Source of the DNA: a virus
IMG/VR virus record: IMGVR_UViG_3300044490_000188
Span: 1-20,009 of that record
Length of the DNA: 20,009 nucleotides
Reading direction: 5' to 3' (one strand)
The position numbers and the translations under genes were made by a program. Shown here one piece after another: positions 14,447 to 20,009 of this stretch. The notes under the pieces are model-generated. The model saw nothing but the letters and a program-made list of their open reading frames with translations, had not been told where the DNA came from and searched no databases. Numbering within the stretch: the stretch's first letter is position 1; every line of letters begins with the position of its first letter.

Positions 14447-15022
14447 GTGAATCTCCTTTCTCGAAAATGTGTGACTGTCCTCCCGGATCTTCGCGGCGTT
14501 GTCCGCCCCGATCGGGACTAGGGATCCTTCACGCAGTAACCACTCAGTGGCAATGCGCAGCACGCGCTTGCCAGCCGTGTATTGCTTGCTCAGCACCGTG
14601 GCCGTCTGGCCGGCGGCGATCTCCGTGGACTGCATCACGCGGTAGCCGACCGACACGTCAGTGAGGTGACCTCCACGGACCATTTGCCAGGCGTGGTCCG
14701 CGTCCTCGCTCTCGGCGAAATGCAGTCGCCCGGCGACGCTATTGCCGTCGACGCGCAGGTCGCGGACCGACCCCAGGACGTCCCGCAGCGACGAGCGAGA
14801 GTGATTGGCCAGCATCGGCATCTGGGACGGGATCCTGGCGCCCTCCGGCAAAAGCACCTCATCGATTGTCTCGCCGCGTCGCCAATCGTAGACCTCTACC
14901 GGATCGCCCGTGCTGATCGTCGCCTCGACTGTCCGCTGTTCGGCGTTGACAGTGGCCGCGCGGAGCTGCATACCGCGAGTGACGATGTCGCGCCGGTCCT
15001 CGTCGCGCTGCTGCCAGGTCAT
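12842..15022 (-). CDS. Fused prohead protease and major capsid protein
   Basis: A 726-residue polyprotein. Residues about 15-180 are an HK97/U35-type prohead serine protease with PMLANHSR (catalytic His74) and HLTDVSVGYRV (catalytic Ser124), ending near EWLLREGSLVPIGADNA. Residues 193-310 are Ala- and Glu-rich and helical (EQVAERAIAAERDRVRQIVE), the scaffold-like or delta region. Residues about 320-726 form the capsid protein, with LVDFCREACRID, IARYAGQFVVDEQDIIDD and a C-terminus RAPQIRSFVLDKGQWGLGWD typical of Mu-I/HK97-like major capsid proteins in this arrangement. The protease would cut itself and the scaffold region away during maturation. The ATG at 15022 overlaps the portal stop by four bases (ATGA). 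Fusion of protease and capsid is known in phages; the internal restart is described separately. Confidence 0.85.
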   Translation of the reverse strand: MTWQQRDEDRRDIVTRGMQLRAATVNAEQRTVEATISTGDPVEVYDWRRGETIDEVLLPEGARIPSQMPMLANHSRSSLRDVLGSVRDLRVDGNSVAGRLHFAESEDADHAWQMVRGGHLTDVSVGYRVMQSTEIAAGQTATVLSKQYTAGKRVLRIATEWLLREGSLVPIGADNAAKIREDSHTFSRKEIHVNPRLRAYLETIGLRSEATEDEAQSFYEGLDAGQRAQADEAAAATRDAGADDDPPPSDATPPTAEQVAERAIAAERDRVRQIVEMAGADVSEVVRQRAVNEGWDTARAAREFLASVRQNRLPPTGPAIHLRSHDADCTRETLGAALMIRHGLDPVRQHARYVDGCYRPRREGQRDEALERAADLGWQWRDLSLVDFCREACRIDTGRIPASRGECIRAAVSGGTLSAIFTTNVSAALVAAYTEATDTTAGWCSDADVPNFQSNERAAMGKFQTLTRHRRGGTAEHLDQSDSYESYRIARYAGQFVVDEQDIIDDRFGAIEGSTPAEIGNAARALRPDLVYAILLANATLTATSGALFNATATTTSGGHANLHSGGAMSAAYVQAVIQMMAKQRIRTRPLNLRPRFLIVPQDLLFTAQIICASAFRYSSEGDLNPVSDLMLQIVADDRIGATGVTDPASGTAYTGTATNYFMAARPGENGAKTIEVGYLRGTGRAPQIRSFVLDKGQWGLGWDVNMDIGAKALDFRALVKSTGAA
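14444..14462 (-). promoter_or_regulatory. Internal ribosome binding site and GTG start at protease-capsid junction
   Basis: The strand reads GAGAAAGGAGATTCACGTG, one of the best Shine-Dalgarno sites in the window. Here it decides an in-frame start within the protease-capsid ORF rather than the start of a separate ORF. Chance occurrence is possible, because E-I-H encoded by GAG ATT CAC is unremarkable, but the placement exactly at the domain boundary argues for function. Confidence 0.6.
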
Positions 15023-16551
15023 TGTGCTTTCTCCGTTGTGGTGGATTCATCCTCGTCCGCGTCGTAATCAGCGATCGCGGAATCCACATCCTCGCCACGC
15101 ATCCAAGCGGGCTGTGGCAGACCGGCAGCCTCGAACACCTGCTGCTCGCGTTGCAGCATGGCGATATGGGTCTCGAGGTCTCGGCCACGGGCGGCCAGTG
15201 CGTCGGTCAGCGTCAGGGTTCTGGTGCCGAGCGATGTTTCCTCGGCACTTGCCTCCTTCGTCGGATCGACATGCGGACGACTCGGCCAGGTCCACTGGTA
15301 GCGGACGGATCGCGGCTTGTTGCGTAGTGCCGGCACGGAGAAGCGCGCCTCAGCTGCGATCGCATCGACCAGGCGAGATAGCATGCCGGTGGACCGCTGC
15401 GTCCCGCTCAGCCACGACTGCAGGCCAGCGATGGCCCGGTAGTAGTTTTGCGTCTCCAGGCGCGCCGACGAGTAGTTGTATTTGCTCGCGTCCAGTCGGA
15501 TCATCATCAACGGCATGCCCACCGGGCGCCCTAGTTCCCGCTGCCGCTCGGCCCGATAGTCCGGATACTGCACCGGCGGCTGCGTCGCCGGATAGACAAA
15601 TGGTTTCCACCCGGGAGGCGCGGTCTTGATCGTGCGGCGCTGCACGTCGACGGATTCCGGCGATAACCACGGGGTGGCATCTGGGTGTTCCGTGTAGAGG
15701 ATGCCAGACTGATCGGCGATTTGTCGCGCGGCGTCCTGCACCTGGTCGTCGTAGTCCCGCAGATCGGCGGCGGGCTGCAAGCCGGTATTCAGCCAGGGGA
15801 TGCCACGCAGTTGGCCTTCCTCCTCGACGATAAACTCGTGCACGATCAGGTCCGCCGGCACGGGTGTGTAGCGCGTGGTATAGAGCGACCCGTCGATTTC
15901 CGGATCGGCGATCAGGTATTGCGTTGGTCGTCCGAAGCGGTCGAAGCGGATGCCCATGAACACGTTGGCATCCGTGGAAACGGTAGCCGCCGTGCCCAAT
16001 AGTCGCGGATGCAGCGGCTGGATTCGCAACTGCACCGGCCCGTCAGCCTGGTCGTCGGTGACGAGCTGCCCCAGGAACTCGCCGCAGCGCCACAGCGTTT
16101 TGACCCACATCTTGAGCAACGAGGCGCCACTCACATTGCGGCGCGGCGTCGGACAGGCGAACCAATCCTGCCAGAGTTGTTCCAGGGCGTCGTTGTACCC
16201 GGCGGCGTCGCTCAGCACCTGCAGCGTCGGGCCATCTGGCCCTACGATGTCGTCGGCGTGGGTGGCCAACATGCCCAGGACGATGCCGTTCTGGCGGCAT
16301 TCGTAGTGCGTTCTGGCTCTGATGGTCGCCAGTTGGGCAGACAACCAGGCGTTGACCGATTCGTCATGGGCGTACGTCCAATGCGCTGAGTTGAGCCTGG
16401 TCGTGTTGGCGGACTCAAACCTCCGTACGCCGCCATCCAGCCACGAGGGATGCGAGACCCACTGCTGCTCGGGGCCCGATCGCGGTACCGAGGCCAGCAC
16501 CCCTGTGCCAGGCAGGCAGACATAGCTCGTGCTGTCGAGCGCGTTGGACAT
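15019..16551 (-). CDS. Portal protein, lambda gpB family
   Basis: A 510-residue protein forming the dodecameric portal vertex through which DNA is packaged. Characteristic regions are the N-terminal TRLNSAHWTYAHDESVNAWL, then ATHADDIVGPDGPTLQV, RNVSGASLLKMWVKTLWRCG and a clip/stem region (VHEFIVEEEGQLRGIPWLN). The DASKYNYSSARLETQNYYRA segment is typical of lambda-type portals. The C-terminus is acidic (DYDADEDESTTTEKAQ). The ATG at 16551 overlaps the gpW-like stop by one base (TGATG); a TTG three bases upstream is not needed. The gene order gpW-portal-protease/capsid is that of lambda-like head modules. Confidence 0.85.
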   Translation of the reverse strand: MSNALDSTSYVCLPGTGVLASVPRSGPEQQWVSHPSWLDGGVRRFESANTTRLNSAHWTYAHDESVNAWLSAQLATIRARTHYECRQNGIVLGMLATHADDIVGPDGPTLQVLSDAAGYNDALEQLWQDWFACPTPRRNVSGASLLKMWVKTLWRCGEFLGQLVTDDQADGPVQLRIQPLHPRLLGTAATVSTDANVFMGIRFDRFGRPTQYLIADPEIDGSLYTTRYTPVPADLIVHEFIVEEEGQLRGIPWLNTGLQPAADLRDYDDQVQDAARQIADQSGILYTEHPDATPWLSPESVDVQRRTIKTAPPGWKPFVYPATQPPVQYPDYRAERQRELGRPVGMPLMMIRLDASKYNYSSARLETQNYYRAIAGLQSWLSGTQRSTGMLSRLVDAIAAEARFSVPALRNKPRSVRYQWTWPSRPHVDPTKEASAEETSLGTRTLTLTDALAARGRDLETHIAMLQREQQVFEAAGLPQPAWMRGEDVDSAIADYDADEDESTTTEKAQ

Positions 16552-16856
16552 CAATAGGTTTCCGAGTCATCCGCAAGTTCGTACGTCACTTTCGACTGCT
16601 GGTATGGCCCGTAGCTGGCATTGGCCGCGTAGCTGGCCGCCTGTTGCCGTCGACAGTCAGCGATCAGCGAATCGAGCTGCGTGGCATTCCACGTGATCGA
16701 CTGCGACCCTCCACCGCTAAGATTGCGGGCGAGGTTCGGCATTGTCGCCAGCCGCGCCTTCATCGCCATCAGCTTGGCAATGGCCGTGCTCCAACTGCCC
16801 GCGTCGATGGCGGCGACGGCAGCGGAGTACAGCGTGTCCAGCTCGGCGATAGTCAT
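16551..16856 (-). CDS. gpW-like head-tail joining protein
   Basis: A 101-residue helical protein, MTIAELDTLYSAAVAAIDAG, with LDSLIADCRRQQAASY near the C-terminus. The length, the helix-rich layout with an N-terminal TIAELD-type helix, and the place between terminase and portal match the small gpW family. The C-terminal tail is YELADDSETY. No clear Shine-Dalgarno lies ahead of the ATG at 16856; instead, the T-run of the upstream hairpin ends 8 nt away, so translation initiation may be affected by that structure. The assignment is good by context and moderate by sequence. Confidence 0.7.
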   Translation of the reverse strand: MTIAELDTLYSAAVAAIDAGSWSTAIAKLMAMKARLATMPNLARNLSGGGSQSITWNATQLDSLIADCRRQQAASYAANASYGPYQQSKVTYELADDSETY

Positions 16857-16864
16857 GGCGCAAC

Positions 16865-16900
16865 AAAAAACCCGTGCTCGGTGTGCTGCCCCAGCACGGG
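16865..16900 (-). terminator. Intrinsic terminator-like hairpin upstream of the gpW-like gene
   Basis: On the - strand, CCCGTGCT pairs perfectly with AGCACGGG (8 bp, 14-nt loop) and is followed directly by six T residues (plus 16865-16870). An alternative pairing in the loop region (gtgctg at 16883-16888 with cagcac at 16892-16897) is also possible, so two exclusive folds exist. It would stop transcripts coming from the terminase/zinc-ribbon genes before the head genes. Confidence 0.65.
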
Positions 16901-16971
16901 CATTTAGGCACCGGTCGTCACCGATGGCCGTTATTCACTGTAGCCGAATGCAATACCAAGCCAACCCGCAT

Positions 16972-16989
16972 TTACCAACGAGTTGGTAA
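16972..16989. promoter_or_regulatory. Perfect inverted repeat, possible operator
   Basis: TTACCAAC and GTTGGTAA are perfect 8-bp arms separated by 2 nt, near the end of the zinc-ribbon gene and 70 nt before the terminator hairpin. The size and spacing suit a dimeric repressor or activator site. Weak promoter-like hexamers follow on the - strand (TTGGCT, 16 nt, TACAGT) but are not convincing. The remaining bases of the 16857-16994 gap hold nothing else I can support. Confidence 0.35.
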
Positions 16990-16994
16990 CAACC

Positions 16995-17432
16995 TTACCC
17001 GGCGTCCTTCATCGTTTTGAACCGTTTTCCGCATTTTGGACACTTCCGGTACTGGGTGCGTCCCTTGGTGGTATAGGCTTTGGCTGTCTCACCGCAGCCA
17101 GGACAGACCGTGGGATCGATCTTCAGCCGCAGCGAGTCGGACGGAGGATCCTGAAAGTCAACGCAGGGAGCCATTGTCGGTGAGTAGCTGTCGGCGATTG
17201 GCGGCACGTCAGGTTGCGGCGTCGATTGCTGGTGGTCATTGGTGATCGATGTTGGTGCTGGACGGAACGCAAAGAACGTACCGCAGTGCCGACACGTGGC
17301 ACGTCCCGACGAGTACCAGGATTGTGAAGCGTCCTTTGGCCACTCGTGAACTTCGCAGTCCTGGCAGCCACAACGCGGACAGGCCGGCCCCTTACAGCGA
17401 TCGAGAATCAGACTATTCACTCGCTCACCCAT
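16995..17432 (-). CDS. Double zinc-ribbon protein between terminase and head genes
   Basis: A 145-residue protein with two zinc ribbons. The N-terminal one is CPRCGCQDCEVHEW ... CRHCGTFF (about residues 18-53), with the two CxxC pairs about 26 residues apart. The C-terminal one is CPGCGETAKAYTT ... CPKCGKRFKTM (about 109-140). The linker is Pro-, Ser- and Thr-rich and probably disordered. Such ribbons bind nucleic acid or mediate protein contacts, so a packaging accessory or late-gene regulator are both possible; nothing here decides. The ATG at 17432 lies 16 bases inside the end of the large terminase gene, so it is probably co-transcribed with it. It is the last gene before the terminator-like hairpin. 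Confidence 0.75.
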   Translation of the reverse strand: MGERVNSLILDRCKGPACPRCGCQDCEVHEWPKDASQSWYSSGRATCRHCGTFFAFRPAPTSITNDHQQSTPQPDVPPIADSYSPTMAPCVDFQDPPSDSLRLKIDPTVCPGCGETAKAYTTKGRTQYRKCPKCGKRFKTMKDAG

Positions 17433-19474
17433 TCATCCGCAGTCTGTCGCTGACGTCGATCTGGTCGCAACTGTCGATACCACCCAGCAGTCGGCTTGGA
17501 CTTTTGCCGCTCAATCTCCGCAGCCACGAAATGCCCGGCCGCCAGGCTGAGATACCCAGCGTCGAGCCAGTGGTTCTGCCGTCGCACTCGCTCCCAGACG
17601 ATCGCTTCACCACGCCCTGGGATCCACCGCTCCTTCTGGATCTCGGCGGTGATGTGCTCCGAAAACTCCACATGCTCCCGATGGCTCGCCGCCTCGTAGA
17701 GAGTCAGCGCGCCGGGCTCGTCGGCGGACATCGCCAGTCGCTGGTGTAGGTTGGACTTCCAATGATCGCTGTTCACATGCACTAGGTTGAGCTGTGCTGG
17801 CCGCTGATAACTCAAATGGTATTCCAGGCCTAGATAACGAACGTCCCCACCCTTGGACCGCGGTGCGATGTACCTGGTGGTTCCTCGCTGTCGCTCGCCG
17901 TGGCCCTTGCTGGGGCGGTAAACCTCCTGTCCCGGACGTAATCCCGCCGCCGCAGATACCTGCCTGCAGAAGGCGTACACCGCCTCCTGGTGCTCGTACC
18001 AGCCCGAGTCAATCCAGACTTGAGACGGCTGCCAGACACGACCGGCGGCATCACTCCACCCGCCGCAGAAATAGGCGTGCAGCCGCAACAGCGCATCCAT
18101 CAGGCCGCGGGTTGTGCCCACGGAGTCCGCCTCCGTGGGCTGCAGACCGTACTCAATCACATGAGCCGAACCATTCTGCCGGACGGCTACAGCGTGCCAG
18201 TGCAGTTGCCGCTTGCCGGTGTCGATACCGACAGCAATCCCCAGACAATCCTCGGGCACAATACCTCGCCGAAGTCCGCCCGTGCGACCAGCAACGTCTT
18301 CCGCCGTGAGTGGCGTCAACTCCACCTCGGGTGGTATCCACGGCAGGCACCAGACGAACTGACGCATCTTCTTCTCGGCGCTCTCGCGGTCGTGCGCGCG
18401 GGCGGCTCGCCATTCCTCGGCGCCCAGGTCGGCGGCGGTCGTGAATGGGTTATCGATCGCCGACCACCGGAAACCCAGCGTCTTGGTCGGCGGCGGTTCG
18501 CCAATCACGTCGCCACTCGGCAGCACCCTCTGGCCGCTGTGAACCAGGACGGCCTGAGCGGCTGCGTCGCGCCGCTCGCCCTCAGTCCACTGCGACTGAC
18601 AAGCCGGACACGTCCAGGAGGCCTTATCGGCGGCTTCCAGTTCGCTTTCGGCCTCCTGCCAGCCAACCAGGTGCTCGCGCTCCGGTGACACGTACTGACC
18701 GCAGCGTGGACAGGGGCGGAAGATGCGGCTATCCGTGCCCTGCGTGATCTCCTGCCAGATGCGGCCCTTCTCAATACTCGCCGTGCACTCCAGGTAGACG
18801 CGCTTGCTGCTGCCGTAGGCCCGCGTGCGGCCTTCAAGCTGCTCGATCTTGTCCGCCTCGCGCGAGGTTTCACCGGGTTCGTCCATGCCGTCTGTCTCGG
18901 TGACCGCCAGGATCCTCGCGGTGTAACCAGCTCGCTGCTTGTCACCGCCGCCCGCAGTCATGAATCGCAGTGTCACGTCATTGCGGAAGCGGATGGCTCG
19001 CTTGACCATGCCGCCGCGGGAACCCTCGCCAGTGAGCGGCAGCAGCTCGCAGTAGCGGCTCGCCTCGATGGCTGGGAGTAGATCCTCGGTCCATTTATCC
19101 TGAGCCATCTGCATCGTCGGGAGTCCGATGATCACCGTCTCCTGCAGTTCGAACAGGTGATACATGACCGGAGCCACATAGCACATCAACGTCTTACCGT
19201 TCTGCGTCGGACCGGAAGCCGCGAATCTATTCCAACACCCCAAATCCAAAGCCGCGAACCACAATCTGCTGGCCGGATGCCTGCGGTGCTTGTACCGCTC
19301 GCTTTTGTACGGACCGCTGGGTAGGACGAGTTCGCTTTCTACCCATTCGCTGATTGGCCGCTGTCTTGCTGGTCTTGCGTTTTGCAGTGCCCTGCGGAGC
19401 AACTCCTCTTGGTGATCCGCCGGAAGCCACGGCTCGATCGTCGGCTTTTCGGATGCTTCCGTTACCATTGCCAT
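17417..19474 (-). CDS. Terminase large subunit, GpA family
   Basis: A 685-residue DNA-packaging motor. Visible motifs are: Walker A GPTQNGKT (about residues 88-95); Walker B-like segment RILAVTETDGMDE (187-199); coupling motif LECTAS (228-233); a zinc-binding insert CPRC (255-258) and CPAC (289-292), usual in GpA-type terminases; and a nuclease domain with VGIDTGKRQLHWHAV (Asp418) and VWIDSGWYEH (Asp489). The ATPase would translocate DNA and the nuclease cut at genome ends. The ATG at 19474 was selected because the conserved N-terminus (TIEPWLPADH, RPISEWVESELVLPSGPYKS) follows closely. A TTG at 19576 would add unrelated residues; ATG at 19468 is an alternative. The start lies about 248 bases inside the small terminase gene. 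Confidence 0.88.
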   Translation of the reverse strand: MAMVTEASEKPTIEPWLPADHQEELLRRALQNARPARQRPISEWVESELVLPSGPYKSERYKHRRHPASRLWFAALDLGCWNRFAASGPTQNGKTLMCYVAPVMYHLFELQETVIIGLPTMQMAQDKWTEDLLPAIEASRYCELLPLTGEGSRGGMVKRAIRFRNDVTLRFMTAGGGDKQRAGYTARILAVTETDGMDEPGETSREADKIEQLEGRTRAYGSSKRVYLECTASIEKGRIWQEITQGTDSRIFRPCPRCGQYVSPEREHLVGWQEAESELEAADKASWTCPACQSQWTEGERRDAAAQAVLVHSGQRVLPSGDVIGEPPPTKTLGFRWSAIDNPFTTAADLGAEEWRAARAHDRESAEKKMRQFVWCLPWIPPEVELTPLTAEDVAGRTGGLRRGIVPEDCLGIAVGIDTGKRQLHWHAVAVRQNGSAHVIEYGLQPTEADSVGTTRGLMDALLRLHAYFCGGWSDAAGRVWQPSQVWIDSGWYEHQEAVYAFCRQVSAAAGLRPGQEVYRPSKGHGERQRGTTRYIAPRSKGGDVRYLGLEYHLSYQRPAQLNLVHVNSDHWKSNLHQRLAMSADEPGALTLYEAASHREHVEFSEHITAEIQKERWIPGRGEAIVWERVRRQNHWLDAGYLSLAAGHFVAAEIERQKSKPTAGWYRQLRPDRRQRQTADEWVSE

Positions 19475-19931
19475 GCGTGTCGAATATGTCACCAATCGCG
19501 CGATCACAATCTTCGATCGCGTCAGCCACCATATCGCCGGCGTCCCTCCCGTACTTCCTCCCGATCCGCTCACCAAGTCGTTTGAGAATAGATGCCCATA
19601 CGGTCAGTACGTCTCGGACCCTGTCGATCTGCACGACCGTTTTTCGCAGCGCCGCCAGCTTGATCTGCTCTTGCTGGGCTTTGTATTTCCGTAGCTCTTC
19701 GAGCCACGGGCTATCGCTGACCGAGGAGAGCAACTGCTCCTCGTCCTTTCGCGACTGTCGCCACTCCTCGATTTCCCTCAGCGGCCAGCGACCAACCTCA
19801 CCTGGCATGCCTTGAGAGACCCACAGGCCCACGGTACCACGGCGTACTCGGAAATGAGCCGCCACGGCTGCCTGTGTCTTCACGACGTCTGGTTCTACTG
19901 CGGGGCGTGATCGCGCACGTCCTTTCGGCAT
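19227..19931 (-). CDS. Terminase small subunit, Nu1-like
   Basis: A 234-residue DNA-recognition subunit. Residues about 18-58 (KTQAAVAAHFRVRRGTVGLW, VSQGMPGEVGRWPLREIEEW) form a Nu1-type winged helix-turn-helix. Helices for oligomerisation follow (EELRKYKAQQEQIKLAALRK, RVRDVLTVWASILKRLGERI, DCDRAIGDIFDTHG). From residue ~152 the protein becomes a basic, low-complexity tail (GTAKRKTSKTAANQRMGRKR...) encoded on top of the large terminase N-terminus. The ATG at 19931 was chosen; a GTG at 19934 is directly adjacent, and the AGGTG upstream is unusually close to the start. It is the first gene after a terminator-like hairpin. Confidence 0.8.
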   Translation of the reverse strand: MPKGRARSRPAVEPDVVKTQAAVAAHFRVRRGTVGLWVSQGMPGEVGRWPLREIEEWRQSRKDEEQLLSSVSDSPWLEELRKYKAQQEQIKLAALRKTVVQIDRVRDVLTVWASILKRLGERIGRKYGRDAGDMVADAIEDCDRAIGDIFDTHGNGNGSIRKADDRAVASGGSPRGVAPQGTAKRKTSKTAANQRMGRKRTRPTQRSVQKRAVQAPQASGQQIVVRGFGFGVLE

Positions 19932-19979
19932 CACCTGGACTCACGTCTTGTCTTTTGCCACATTCACACCCCGTGCGTG

Positions 19980-20004
19980 AAAAAGTGCCCAGATAACCGG
20001 GCAC
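19980..20004 (-). terminator. Intrinsic terminator-like hairpin upstream of terS
   Basis: On the - strand, GTGCCC and GGGCAC form a 6-bp stem with an 8-nt loop, followed by TTTTT. It would end a transcript entering from beyond the right edge. The 48 bases between it and the small terminase ATG hold a 10-codon ORF and no clear promoter. Confidence 0.5.
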
Positions 20005-20009
20005 AGCCC

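Noticed and set aside
16909-16962. 17-codon ORF (MRVGLVLHSATVNNGHR) in the gap before the gpW-like gene
   Set aside because: No Shine-Dalgarno, no coupling to a neighbour and very short; chance occurrence is likely.
1-20009. CRISPR arrays, tRNA/rRNA genes, insertion sequences, defence systems or lysis genes
   Set aside because: Both strands were read for them; no repeat-spacer pattern, tRNA-like fold, transposase motif, holin or endolysin-like ORF was found.

Overview
The window carries the structural half of a tailed-phage (siphovirus-type) genome, most likely a prophage of a planctomycete (Pirellulales-like). The planctomycete assignment is inference from recall, not from a search. It rests on a moderately high GC content, an integrase C-terminus of the kind common in planctomycete genomes, and several small Cys-rich tail-module proteins (C-x-C-x-GPG-x-C-x-RH; CVHCGRHW) that I associate with planctomycete prophages. 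Apart from a truncated integrase on the + strand (3-272), every gene lies on the - strand, so transcription runs from about 20000 down to 283. Neighbouring genes are packed with 1-16 nt overlaps or short gaps.

Right end, packaging module (19980 to 16995): a terminator-like hairpin closes an upstream unit. Then come a Nu1-like small terminase, a GpA-type large terminase that overlaps it by about 250 bp, and a double zinc-ribbon protein of unknown role. A 138-bp gap follows, holding a perfect inverted repeat and a second - strand terminator-like hairpin.

Head module (16856 to 10260): gpW-like joining protein, lambda-type portal, a single 726-residue ORF joining a prohead protease to the major capsid protein, a capsid-decoration protein with an extra lectin-like C-terminal domain, a head-closure-like protein, a tail-terminator-like protein and a tail-completion-like protein. 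The protease/capsid ORF contains a strong internal Shine-Dalgarno and an in-frame GTG at the junction, so capsid protein could also be made on its own. A 49-nt composite stem-loop sits between the decoration and head-closure genes.

Tail module (10248 to 283): tail tube protein, a small acidic ORF, a tail-assembly-chaperone-like gene with an A AAA AAG slippery site and a -1 frame that stays open to just before the tape measure gene (a gpG/gpGT-type arrangement), a short tape measure, then a series of distal tail proteins. These include a BppU-like protein with a nested domain, a 756-residue hub-like protein, a coiled-coil protein, a 302-residue protein with 34 cysteines, and a zinc-knuckle-like protein that ends 10 bp from the convergent integrase.

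No lysis, replication, repressor, tRNA, CRISPR or insertion-sequence element was found. The most notable items are the frameshift site, the internal capsid start, the 34-cysteine tail protein, the decoration-lectin fusion and the terS/terL overprinting.
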